Assembly: GCF_002192455.1 (NCBI RefSeq)
Contig: NZ_CP021744.1
Location: 434,001-498,000, forward strand
Length of the DNA stretch: 64,000 nucleotides
From: Streptomyces albireticuli
GTDB lineage: Bacteria > Actinomycetota > Actinomycetes > Streptomycetales > Streptomycetaceae
Direction: 5' to 3'
Shown here: positions 17,589-26,622 of the stretch, in pieces
Layout of the letters: each line of letters begins with the position of its first letter
How positions within the stretch are numbered: the first letter of the stretch is position 1
Made by a program: the position numbers and the translations under genes
Notes under the pieces: model-generated
What the model was told of the DNA's origin: nothing
The model's input: only the letters and a program-made list of their open reading frames with translations
Databases searched by the model: none

Positions 17589-17852
17589 TCAGCCGAGCCA
17601 GACGAGGTCGATGACGTACAGGCGCCGGCCGGCGCGGTTGATGAAGTAGACGAGGGTCAGCGGGCCGACGGAGGCCGCGCGGATGTCCTCGCCCTCGGCG
17701 TCGGCGATGTCCCACTGGACGAAGCCCCACGGCGCCCTCGCCGCGATGCCCGCCAGGTCGCGGACCATCTCCTGGACGTGCGCGGGCAGGACGGCGAGAG
17801 CCCGCGCGACCGCCGGTGACAGACGCACCGGCCACGCCCCGCCGTCCGTCAC
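17589..17852 (-). CDS. Putative RelE/ParE-like toxin of a two-gene module
   Basis: An 87-aa protein. Its C-terminal part (LTLVYFINRAGRRLYVIDLVWLG) reads as consecutive beta-strands ending in an aromatic, as in RelE/ParE mRNA-interferase or gyrase toxins; the N-terminal LSPAVARALAVLPAHVQEMVRDL forms the usual leading helices. The start is GTG 17852, overlapping the stop of the DUF6247 gene by four bases (GTGA), so translation is coupled with the partner. The order antitoxin first, toxin second, and the small sizes match type II toxin-antitoxin pairs. The catalytic residues of RelE cannot be assigned with certainty, so this is inferred from shape and context. Confidence 0.6.
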   Translation of the reverse strand: MTDGGAWPVRLSPAVARALAVLPAHVQEMVRDLAGIAARAPWGFVQWDIADAEGEDIRAASVGPLTLVYFINRAGRRLYVIDLVWLG

Positions 17853-18148
17853 GGGCGCCCTCGCAGGACCTGGTCCAGGTCCACGCCGTCCGCGTCGTCC
17901 AGACCCGCGTCGATGAACGCGCCGACGGCCGGGGCGGTGTCGAGGCGGGCCTGCCACGTCCGGACGACCTCGTGCAGCGGGGTCAGGGTGTACGTCGCCC
18001 GCGAGTCCTCCAGCGCCTTCCCCCAGTCCCGCTCGAACGCCGGCTCCCACTGGGCGGCGCGCCCGTGGGCACGGATGCGGGCGAGGAGCCGCGCGGCGGC
18101 GGCCGGGGCGGGCGGTGGAGCCGGCACATGGCCGGGCTGAGCGCTCAT
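17849..18148 (-). CDS. DUF6247-family protein, putative antitoxin
   Basis: A 99-aa protein with a Pro/Ala-rich N-terminus followed by a helical region (FERDWGKALEDSRATYTLTPLHEVVRTWQAR) that matches my knowledge of the actinobacterial DUF6247 family. The C-terminal tail is acidic, as often in antitoxins that wrap their toxin. It is the first gene of the pair and its TGA overlaps the GTG of the toxin-like gene. The two genes sit opposite the 3' end of the nSTAND-WD40 gene. Family assignment is fairly good; the antitoxin role is inferred. Confidence 0.65.
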   Translation of the reverse strand: MSAQPGHVPAPPPAPAAAARLLARIRAHGRAAQWEPAFERDWGKALEDSRATYTLTPLHEVVRTWQARLDTAPAVGAFIDAGLDDADGVDLDQVLRGRP

Positions 18149-18277
18149 GCGTGTCCTCCAGACGGGTGTCCCCCGCCACGGTACCGCCGGGCCCCCACGC
18201 GCACGGACCGGGACGGGACCGTGCGCGGGGGGCCGGGGGCCCGTGGGAGGCGGCGCGTCACCCGGCCCCGTCCGCCG

Positions 18278-19834
<1,557 letters not shown>

Positions 19835-20155
19835 CACCACTCCCCCGCCGGGCGACTCGGAGCGCGCTCGCTGGGGTCGCGCCGGCCCGGACACACCGGA
19901 GCATCCCGCCGCGTCCGCGAGGCGCGCCAGCCATTTATGGACGGCGTGGGCCACGTCTGGGGCCTGGGAAACGGGTGTTGCGGTGGAGGCGTCCGAACCC
20001 CGAGCGGTCGGACACTCATTCTGAGCGACTCGCCGTCTTTGCCCCCTCGTCACCCATTCAGCGCATTGCCCCTCATTTGATGGTATTGCCAGTATGTGGA
20101 GGCCACACCGGCCCGAGCCGCCCGAAGCGCTCGACGGATCCGAAGGAGCAGTGTG
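19835..20155. other. 321-bp divergent intergenic region, lower GC
   Basis: The stretch between the carboxylesterase and the CYNYA-motif gene is noticeably less GC-rich than its neighbours near 20050-20100. A weak plus-strand promoter candidate is TTGCCC (20066-20071) with CAGTAT (20090-20095) 18 bases downstream. I see no gene, RNA or repeat in it. Confidence 0.35.
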
Positions 20156-21085
20156 ATGCTGCGAGTGGAAGTCGAGATCTTCTCCGGGCGCCCCAACCCC
20201 GCCTGGATCATCACCGACGAGGGCGCGGTCCGTACGCTCCTGTCCGAGGTGGCCGAAGCCGCCGAGGACGTCGTGGGACTGCCCGGCGAGGGGTTCGACG
20301 GCCTCGGGTACCGCGAAGTGGTGCTGTCCGCCACCGGCGACGACCAGGCCTGGCCCGACTCCGTGCCCCGCGAGTTCGCCCTGGGCACCACCGGTGCGCG
20401 CGACGTCGCCCGTTCCACGGAGCTGGCCCGGCGGGTGGTCTCCGGCATGACCCGTTACGCGGGCACGCCCTTGTACGAGCACCAGCTGACGCCCGTCGAC
20501 GAGCCGATGCGTGACCTCGTCATGCGGGAGATCGAGCGGTTCGCCGACGCGCCCCCGCCCTTCTTCCGGCCCCCGAGGCTCCCCTCCCACCCCTCGGTGA
20601 GGACGGCTCCGGACGGGGACGGCGATTCAGCCGCCGCCTGCCTCGTCGAACTGGGCAACTACAACCCCGCCTTCTGGAACCGCCCCGAGGTGCAGCCCAA
20701 CAACAACTGCTACAACTACGCGGGCGACCGGCGCACCGACACCTTCGCCCAGCCGGGCCGCGCCCACAGCTCCGAGTTCCGGGCCTACACCTGTCTCGAC
20801 GTCAGCAACGCCATCCTCATCGACGGCCTGGTGCGCAGCACCCAGTGCCTGCCGGACAGCGAGAACCCCCGGTGGTTCCTGGCCATGGTCATCTGGCCGG
20901 GCGCGGACTTCCACTTCTACCGGAAGCACCAGGAGCTGTTCTGGGGGCACAAGCCGGGACGCGACACCGCCCGTAACTACGACAACAGCGGTGTCCGCAT
21001 CAGCAACCCGGACACCGCCAACCGTGGCCCGTACAGCGACGCCTGCGGGTATTTCTACATGGGCCGTTCCGCCGTCATCCGGTGA
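20156..21085 (+). CDS. Unknown protein with conserved-looking CYNYA and HFYR motifs
   Basis: A 309-aa cytosolic protein that I cannot assign to a named family. The N-terminal ~130 residues (VEVEIFSGRPNPAWIITDE) are beta-rich and separate from the C-terminal ~150 by a proline-rich linker. The C-terminal part contains PNNNCYNYAGDRRTD, then TFAQPGRA, GADFHFYRKH, WGHKPGRDTARNYDNSG and ACGYFYMG. A Cys-Tyr-Asn start, a His in a strand context and an Asp/Asn-rich follow-up resemble the layout of papain-like or NlpC-like cysteine hydrolases, but this is inference. ATG 20156 follows AAGGAGCAG; GTG 20153 is an alternative. Confidence 0.7.
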   Translation: MLRVEVEIFSGRPNPAWIITDEGAVRTLLSEVAEAAEDVVGLPGEGFDGLGYREVVLSATGDDQAWPDSVPREFALGTTGARDVARSTELARRVVSGMTRYAGTPLYEHQLTPVDEPMRDLVMREIERFADAPPPFFRPPRLPSHPSVRTAPDGDGDSAAACLVELGNYNPAFWNRPEVQPNNNCYNYAGDRRTDTFAQPGRAHSSEFRAYTCLDVSNAILIDGLVRSTQCLPDSENPRWFLAMVIWPGADFHFYRKHQELFWGHKPGRDTARNYDNSGVRISNPDTANRGPYSDACGYFYMGRSAVIR

Positions 21086-21197
21086 GGGCGCTCGCGCCCG
21101 TGGGGATCCGGATGCTGTTCGTGGTGTCGTACGCGAGCCACGTACGCGGGGCGGTGTAGGAAGGGTTCGGGGGACGGCCCGAACCCAGGAGCGGTGG

Positions 21198-22202
21198 ATG
21201 AGCGCGCAGAGCCCCGGACGTCCCGGGCCCGAGGTCGTCGAGGTCGCCCTCGCGTCGGAACACCGGCCCGGCGGCGGGGAGGACGAACTGCGGGCGGGCC
21301 TCGCCGAGCGGCCGCGCAGGATCCCGCACCGCTACGGGTACGACACCGTGGGCTCGCGGCTGTTCGAGGAGATCAGCCGCCTGCCCGCGTACTACCCCCC
21401 GCGTGCGGAGCGCACGCTGCTGCGGGACCACGGGGACGAGATGGCGCGCCTGTCGGGCGCCGCCGAGCTGGTGGACCTCGGGGCGGGCAGCGCGGAGAAG
21501 TCGGAGATCCTGCTGGCGGCCATGGACGCGCGGGGGCTCCTCGGCGCCTACACGGGGATCGACGTGAGCCTCCAGCCGATGCGGGACGCCGCCCGCCGCC
21601 TGGGCGCCCGGTGGCCGACGGCCCGTGTCACGCTCGTGCACGGCGACTTCGCCACCGCCCTGCCGTGGCTCCGGGACCGTGGCACGGGGCGTCTCATGGC
21701 GATGCTCGGCAGCACCTTCGGGTGCCTGACGCCGCCCGAGCGGTCCGCCTTCCTGCGCGCCCTGCGGGCCTCGTGCGGCCCGCGTGACCACGTCCTGCTC
21801 TGCGCCGACCTCTTCCAGCCCGTGGACACCGTGCGCCGGGCGTACACGGCGGGCTGCGCGGGGGAACGCCCGGTGCGCCGGCTGTTCGCCCTGAACACCC
21901 TGGCGCACCTCAACAGGGAGTACGGGGCCGATTTCGACCCCGCGTTCTTCGCGCCGGACGTGGTCTACGACGTCACCCGCCGGCAGGTGCGGGGAGAGAT
22001 CCGCAGCACCCGGCGGCAGCGTGTGACCCTCCCCCGGATCGGCACGGTCCTCGACTTCGCCGAGGACGAGACGTTCTTCCACGATGTGCTGCACAAGTTC
22101 GAGCTGAGCGAACTCGTGCGGGAGCTGGAGTCGTTCGGGTTCCGGTGCCGCGGGCACTGGGTGGAGGAGGAGTTCCAGTACGCGGCCCTGCTCCTGCGCT
22201 GA
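21198..22202 (+). CDS. EgtD-family SAM-dependent methyltransferase (histidine N-methyltransferase-like)
   Basis: A 334-aa methyltransferase. It shows the EgtD/DUF2260 hallmarks: IPHRYGYDTVGSRLFEEISRLPAYYPPRAE at residues ~36-65, the SAM-binding motif LVDLGAGSAEKSEILL, the IDVS acidic loop, LGSTFGCLTPPER, and the late segment LNREYGADFDPAFF. EgtD trimethylates histidine to hercynine in ergothioneine synthesis. Here no egtA, egtB, egtC or egtE neighbour is present, and some otherwise typical residues differ (for example GCAGERPVRRLFALNTL), so a paralogue with another amino-acid or amine substrate is plausible. ATG 21198 follows CAGGAGCGG. It is in line with the preceding unknown gene, 112 bases downstream. 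Confidence 0.85.
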   Translation: MSAQSPGRPGPEVVEVALASEHRPGGGEDELRAGLAERPRRIPHRYGYDTVGSRLFEEISRLPAYYPPRAERTLLRDHGDEMARLSGAAELVDLGAGSAEKSEILLAAMDARGLLGAYTGIDVSLQPMRDAARRLGARWPTARVTLVHGDFATALPWLRDRGTGRLMAMLGSTFGCLTPPERSAFLRALRASCGPRDHVLLCADLFQPVDTVRRAYTAGCAGERPVRRLFALNTLAHLNREYGADFDPAFFAPDVVYDVTRRQVRGEIRSTRRQRVTLPRIGTVLDFAEDETFFHDVLHKFELSELVRELESFGFRCRGHWVEEEFQYAALLLR

Positions 22203-22246
22203 GGGGACCGCTCAGGAGCCGGGGGTGCTGTGGTCAGGTCCCCCAC

Positions 22247-22265
22247 GTGCCCGACCGCCGGGCAC
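22247..22265. terminator. Short hairpin between convergent genes
   Basis: GTGCCCG and CGGGCAC (7 bp, loop ACCGC) lie between the EgtD-like gene and the oppositely oriented NmrA-like gene. It is a modest stem and may act as a terminator. Confidence 0.4.
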
Positions 22266-22277
22266 CGCTTCCCGCAC

Positions 22278-23057
22278 TCACCACCGGCCGGCCCGCGCAC
22301 GGGCGGCCAGGTACTCCTCGTACGTTCCGCTGCCCACGGCCCGGTCCGGGGCGAGGTTGCCTCCCGCCTTCAGAGCCCGGACGATCTTTCCCGGCAGCGG
22401 TACGGAAACGATCCGGCGGCGCAGGCCCGCCGCCCGGAGCGTGGCGGCCGCGAGGTCGCGGGCGTCGCGCACCTCGGGCCCCGCCATGTCGGGCACCCGC
22501 CCCGCGGGCGGCCCTTGGGCGAGCTCCGCGAGGCGATCGGCGACCTCGGTCACCTCGACGGGCTGGCAGCGCAGGCCGCCCGGCACGAGGACGAACGGCA
22601 GCCGCCGCTGCACGGTGGTCAGGGTGGCGACCAGGTCGTGGAACTGCGTGGTGCGCAGCACGGTCCACGGCAGGCCCGCCCCCTGGACGAGCCGCTCCGC
22701 CGTCCGCTTCGACCGGTAGTAAGGGAGCGGCACCTCGTCGATGCCGACGATCGAGATGTAGACGAGGTGCGGGCCTTCGGGCCGTCGCGCGGCGGCCTCG
22801 GTCAGACGGCGGGTCGTCGCGGCGTCGTCACGGGCGTCGGTCGCGCAGTGCACCACCGCCCGCACGTCCTTCAGGGCCGCGTCGAGGCCCTCGCCCTTCG
22901 CGAGGTCGCACACCGCCCACTCGCACGGCCGGTCGTCGTCCCACGGCCTCGGCCGGCGGCTCATCACGCGTACGGGCACGTCGTCGGCGAGGAGCCGCGC
23001 CACGAGGGCGCGGCCGAGGGTGCCGGTGCCGCCGGTCACCAGGATCGGCCTGTCCAT
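22278..23057 (-). CDS. NAD(P)-binding NmrA/SDR-type protein
   Basis: A 259-aa atypical short-chain dehydrogenase. The Rossmann fold starts at residue 4 with ILVTGGTGTLGRALVARLL, and RVMSRRPRPWDDD binds the cofactor phosphate. The strand VVHCATDARDD, the YYRSKRTAERLV helix and the C-terminal substrate domain fit the NAD(P)H-binding/NmrA group rather than classical SDR enzymes. Such proteins act as redox sensors, epimerase-like enzymes or isomerases; the role here is open. ATG 23057 is chosen over an upstream start at 23102 because the Rossmann motif then sits at the N-terminus. It is convergent with the EgtD-like gene. Confidence 0.82.
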   Translation of the reverse strand: MDRPILVTGGTGTLGRALVARLLADDVPVRVMSRRPRPWDDDRPCEWAVCDLAKGEGLDAALKDVRAVVHCATDARDDAATTRRLTEAAARRPEGPHLVYISIVGIDEVPLPYYRSKRTAERLVQGAGLPWTVLRTTQFHDLVATLTTVQRRLPFVLVPGGLRCQPVEVTEVADRLAELAQGPPAGRVPDMAGPEVRDARDLAAATLRAAGLRRRIVSVPLPGKIVRALKAGGNLAPDRAVGSGTYEEYLAARARAGRW

Positions 23058-23213
23058 TACTCCCCTGTCTCCGGATCCGGTCGCTCTGTCGGGGACAAGC
23101 ATGAACGATCTCGTGGGCCGGGCGCCGGGCGGGTACCGGTCACTTCGGCGGCGGCCCGGCCGTGGCGTCCCGGGCCGCCCGGACGCGCCGTCGGCGTCCG
23201 CTGCGGTGGCGCG

Positions 23214-25292
23214 TCACGGGCGGCCGAACGAGCCCAGCCACAGGGTGTCGCGGGCCCGGGTCATGGCGACGAAGAGCTGGCTGCGGTGGAGTTCGCGGCG
23301 TTCGCGGGCGACGCCGTCGTCGGTGCCGTCGCCAGGGGCGGCGGTGGCCGGGGCGTCGTGGTCGGGCAGGTGCACGTGCTTGAACTCCAGGCCCTTGGCC
23401 CGGTGATAGCTGCCCAGCTTGACGCCGGGCACCGGGCGGCCGTCGTACTGCTCCAGGGTGACCGCGGGTATGCCGGCCCGGGTGAGCAGGCGCCGGTAGC
23501 GCTCCCGCTCGGCTCCGGTGCGGCAGAGCACCGCCGAGTCGGGCCACGCCTCGGGTCCCAGGGCGCGCAGGGCGGCGAGGAGGGCCTCGTCGTGCTCGGT
23601 GCGGGTCGGCGCGGTGCACCTGGTGACCCGGCCGCCGTCGCCGTAGGTCAGGTCGACGTCGCGGCGCCCGGCCGTCGGGGTGCCGTCGATGTCGTCGAAG
23701 GCGTCGTCGGCGACGACCGCGAGCGCGGCGTCCAGGATCTCCTTCGCGTTGCGGTAGTTCGCGCGCAGCACCTGGCCGCGGCCGCGGACGTCGATGCCCG
23801 CGTCGGAGAGGCGGAATCCGCCCGGGTAGACGGCCTGCTGCCCGTCACCGACGAGCAGCAGGCCGTTGGCCGCGTCGCCGACGAGCGCGTGGAGCAGGCG
23901 TACGCCGACGAACGTGAGGTCCTGCACCTCGTCGACGATCACCGAGGTGTACGGGGTGGCGCCGGGGTGCGCGAGGGCCTCGGCGAGCGCGAGGGCGAGG
24001 ATGTCGTTGAAGTCGTGCACACCTTTGGCGGTGCGGTTGCGCTCGTACTCCTGGTACAGCGCCCACACGGCCTCGCGGTGCGTCCGGCGCAGGACGGTGC
24101 GGCGGCGTTCGCGGCGCAGGGGTGGGGCGTACTGCTCGAAGGACGTGATCCCCCGGCCCTTGATGACGTAGTCGATCTCCTCCTGCCAGTACCCGGGGGC
24201 GGGGTCGAGGGTTTCGAGGACCGTGCGGCGGCCGTGGCTCTGCCAGGCGCGGCTGAAGGCGTCGACGGACTTGTCGTGGTCGAGCCGGGTCGCGACACCC
24301 CTGTCGCGGAGGAACTGGCCCGCCCACGCGTGCAGGCTGCGGAAGTCGATCCGGTCGGCGACGGCCGGTGCCATCGCCTTGAGGAACGTGCCCTGCACGC
24401 GGGGCAGGTTGTTCGCGAACGTCACGTAGAGGATCCGGCCGGAGGTGCGGCGGGCGAGGTGCGCGGCGCGGTGCAGGGCGACGACCGTCTTGCCGGTGCC
24501 CGCCGGTCCGCTGACGCGCGCCGGGCCGGACCAGTCGCGGCGTACGAGGGCGAGCTGGTCCGGGTGGAGGAACGTCATCCACTGTTCGATCGGGGCGCTG
24601 CGGGCGGCTTCCACTGCCGCGTTCCGTATGCCCTCGACGTCGAAGAGCGCGTCGTCCGGCGCGGGCACGGGCGAGGCGGGGGCCGCCGGGCCGGTACGGG
24701 CCGAGGTGTCCTCGTAGGCGGGGAAGGTGCGCTCCAGGTGGTCGGCGACGGCCTTCACCTCGGAGGGGCGCAGCCGGGTCCGCTCGGCTATGAGCGCCGG
24801 GGTCACCTCGCGTTCGCCGAGGAGCCGTACGGTGCCGAGGGCGGCGTCCAGGGACCGGCCGGCGAAGACCATGAGCGGCTGGACGGCCACGGGCGAGAGG
24901 TTCCGCGCGGAGACGGCGTTCTCGGCGAGCCGGGTCACCTTGAGCAGCTTGCCGATCTCACGGTCGTACGTGCGGCCGCCCGCTGTCAGGTGTCCGTCGA
25001 CGGCCTCGGGGGCGTGTCGCCAGTTCTTGACGTCGATGACGAAGACGCCGCCGGGTCCGACGAGCAGCATGTCGACGTTGGCCGCGCGCGTCCCGGGCCA
25101 GCGCCGGTCGAGGAGCAGCCGCCACCCGCGCCGGGTGAGGACGTGCAGCTTCGCGGCGACCTTCCGTTCGCCCTCACTGGCCGCTTCCCAGTTGCGGACG
25201 TCCCATTGCGCGGCCTTGAGCTGCTCACGCAACTCACGTTCGTACCGCCGGGCCTCCTGCGCCCTCTTCCACGCCGATCCCCCCGCGCCCAT
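23214..25292 (-). CDS. NERD-domain nuclease fused to a UvrD/Rep-type helicase
   Basis: A 692-aa protein. The N-terminal ~60-170 is a NERD (nuclease-related) domain, with AANVDMLLVGPGGVFVIDVKNW providing the D and D-x-K metal-binding residues of the restriction-endonuclease-like fold. From ~245 an SF1A helicase follows: Walker A GPAGTGKT, VIVDEVQDL (motif II), motif III around LLLVGDGQQAVY, SYHRAKGLEFKHV (motif V) and FVAMTRARDTLWLG (motif VI). A basic coiled-coil-like N-terminus (WKRAQEARRYERELREQL) precedes NERD. Such proteins are linked to DNA repair, and related NERD-helicase fusions appear in anti-phage loci. A lower-GC patch (TATACGATCATTAC on the minus strand) lies ~35 bases upstream of ATG 25292 and may hold the promoter. 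Confidence 0.9.
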   Translation of the reverse strand: MGAGGSAWKRAQEARRYERELREQLKAAQWDVRNWEAASEGERKVAAKLHVLTRRGWRLLLDRRWPGTRAANVDMLLVGPGGVFVIDVKNWRHAPEAVDGHLTAGGRTYDREIGKLLKVTRLAENAVSARNLSPVAVQPLMVFAGRSLDAALGTVRLLGEREVTPALIAERTRLRPSEVKAVADHLERTFPAYEDTSARTGPAAPASPVPAPDDALFDVEGIRNAAVEAARSAPIEQWMTFLHPDQLALVRRDWSGPARVSGPAGTGKTVVALHRAAHLARRTSGRILYVTFANNLPRVQGTFLKAMAPAVADRIDFRSLHAWAGQFLRDRGVATRLDHDKSVDAFSRAWQSHGRRTVLETLDPAPGYWQEEIDYVIKGRGITSFEQYAPPLRRERRRTVLRRTHREAVWALYQEYERNRTAKGVHDFNDILALALAEALAHPGATPYTSVIVDEVQDLTFVGVRLLHALVGDAANGLLLVGDGQQAVYPGGFRLSDAGIDVRGRGQVLRANYRNAKEILDAALAVVADDAFDDIDGTPTAGRRDVDLTYGDGGRVTRCTAPTRTEHDEALLAALRALGPEAWPDSAVLCRTGAERERYRRLLTRAGIPAVTLEQYDGRPVPGVKLGSYHRAKGLEFKHVHLPDHDAPATAAPGDGTDDGVARERRELHRSQLFVAMTRARDTLWLGSFGRP

Positions 25293-25405
25293 GTCCGCCC
25301 CCTCGCCGCCCCCGGACGTAAAGTAATGATCGTATAACGCATCGGAGTGGGCTCGGGGGGTGCGGCCGCACTTGCCCGGACTCCCGCCGGGGCATGGACG
25401 ACCGG

Positions 25406-25777
25406 TCAGGCCGCCGGGCGGATCCGGTCGCCGGCCGTACGGCGGAGCGCCGCTTCCAGGCGGTCGCGGGCCTCGGTCTGGGCAGCGATGCGTTCGTTGA
25501 GGACCGCCAGTCGTTCCAGGGCGACTCGCAGGCCCTTGTCCGACGGGGGTGCGGCGGTCACGTCGCCGTCCAGGCAGGGCAGGAACACCTGTACGTCGTC
25601 GAGGGTGAGTCCGGCGGCCAGCAGGTAGCGGATGTTGCGGACCCGTACCGCCGCCCGCTCGTCGTAGACGCGGTAGCCGTTGGGGGCGCGCTCGGAGGAG
25701 ATCAGCCCCGCTTGTTCGTAGTGCCGCAGCGCGCGGGCGGTTGTCCCCGCCGCTTCGGCCAGTTCGCCGATCCTCAC
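25406..25777 (-). CDS. MerR-family transcriptional regulator
   Basis: A 123-aa regulator beginning at GTG 25777 (VRIGELAEAAGTTARALRHYEQAGLI), preceded by GAGGTGG. The winged helix is followed by the RYLLAAGLTLDDVQVFLPCL segment and a coiled-coil (ALERLAVLNERIAAQTEARDRLEAAL). It closely resembles in length and layout the MerR protein at 11103, including a single Cys in FLPCL. It is the second gene of an operon, 26 bases behind the SDR stop, and the promoter ahead of the SDR has the MerR-type dyad, so it is likely autoregulated together with the SDR. Confidence 0.88.
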   Translation of the reverse strand: MRIGELAEAAGTTARALRHYEQAGLISSERAPNGYRVYDERAAVRVRNIRYLLAAGLTLDDVQVFLPCLDGDVTAAPPSDKGLRVALERLAVLNERIAAQTEARDRLEAALRRTAGDRIRPAA

Positions 25778-25803
25778 CCGTTCCACCTCACGGATCACTC
25801 CTA

Positions 25804-26562
25804 TCACGCCACGACCGCCCCACCGTCGACCGGGAGTACGACCCCGGTGACGAACGACGCGCCCGGCGAGGTGAGCTGGGTGATGGCCCAGGCCACCTCC
25901 TCGGGCCGGCCGATCCGGCCGAGCGGGGTGTGCGCCAGCTGCCACTCCCGCACCTGGGCCATGCGCTCCGGGGTCAGGCCCTGGTGTTCGCCGATCGGGG
26001 TGTCGATCGCTCCGGGGGCGACCGCGACCACGCGGATGCCGCGCGACGCCAGCTCGACCGCCCAGCTGCGGGTGAGCAGTTCCAGCGCGGTCTTGGTCGC
26101 GGCGTAGAGGGAGCTGCCGGGCCAGGCCCGCTGGCCCACCGAGGTGCTCACGTTGACGATCGCACCGCCGGCCGTCTCCAGGAGCGGGAGCGCGGCCTGG
26201 GTCAGCAGGACGGGGGCGATCAGGTTGGTGCCGAGCTGCGCCGTGATCGCCTCCGGCGTCAGCGTGCCGAGGGCGCCGCCGCGCACGATGCCGGCGTTGT
26301 TGACGAGCACGTCCAGCCGGCCGTACCGCTCCAGCACGGCCCGCACGATCCGGTCCGGCTCGCCGTCGGCGGTGATGTCGGCGGGGAGCGGCCTGATCCG
26401 GTCGTGCCCGTCGGCGGTCTCCCGGAGCGGTTCGGGCCGGCGCCCGATCGCGACCACGTGGGCGCCCTCGGCGGCGAAGGCGCGGGCGGTGGCCCGGCCG
26501 ATGCCGGTGCCGGCTCCGGTGACGGCGACGATCCTGCTGTTCTGCTGCGCGGTGCTGTTCAT
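25804..26562 (-). CDS. Short-chain dehydrogenase/reductase (SDR)
   Basis: A 252-aa classical SDR. It has the cofactor motif VTGAGTGIGRATARAF near the N-terminus, and the IGRRPE that follows favours NADP(H). Further motifs are NNAGIVRGG, the Ser of NVSTSVG, and the catalytic YAATK. ATG 26562 is preferred to ATG 26571 because the MerR-type promoter just upstream would start transcription near 26563-26565, giving a nearly leaderless mRNA; no Shine-Dalgarno is visible for either start. It is co-transcribed with the MerR gene downstream. A role in reducing a reactive carbonyl sensed by the regulator is plausible but inferred. Confidence 0.9.
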   Translation of the reverse strand: MNSTAQQNSRIVAVTGAGTGIGRATARAFAAEGAHVVAIGRRPEPLRETADGHDRIRPLPADITADGEPDRIVRAVLERYGRLDVLVNNAGIVRGGALGTLTPEAITAQLGTNLIAPVLLTQAALPLLETAGGAIVNVSTSVGQRAWPGSSLYAATKTALELLTRSWAVELASRGIRVVAVAPGAIDTPIGEHQGLTPERMAQVREWQLAHTPLGRIGRPEEVAWAITQLTSPGASFVTGVVLPVDGGAVVA

Positions 26563-26571
26563 GCCGGTCAT

Positions 26572-26602
26572 CGTGCAACCCTGCCGCCAGCGGCAAGGTC
26601 AA
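26572..26602 (-). promoter_or_regulatory. MerR-type promoter and operator of the SDR-merR operon
   Basis: On the minus strand a -35 box TTGACC (26597-26602) is followed by a 22-bp dyad (26578-26599) with arms ACCTTGCCGC and GCGGCAGGGT around TG, matching at nine of ten positions. The spacer to a poorly conserved -10 region is 19-20 bases, the elongated spacing typical of MerR activation. The geometry copies that at the Old Yellow Enzyme gene. Confidence 0.62.
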
Positions 26603-26622
26603 ACCGCCGCGCGGAAGCCGGT

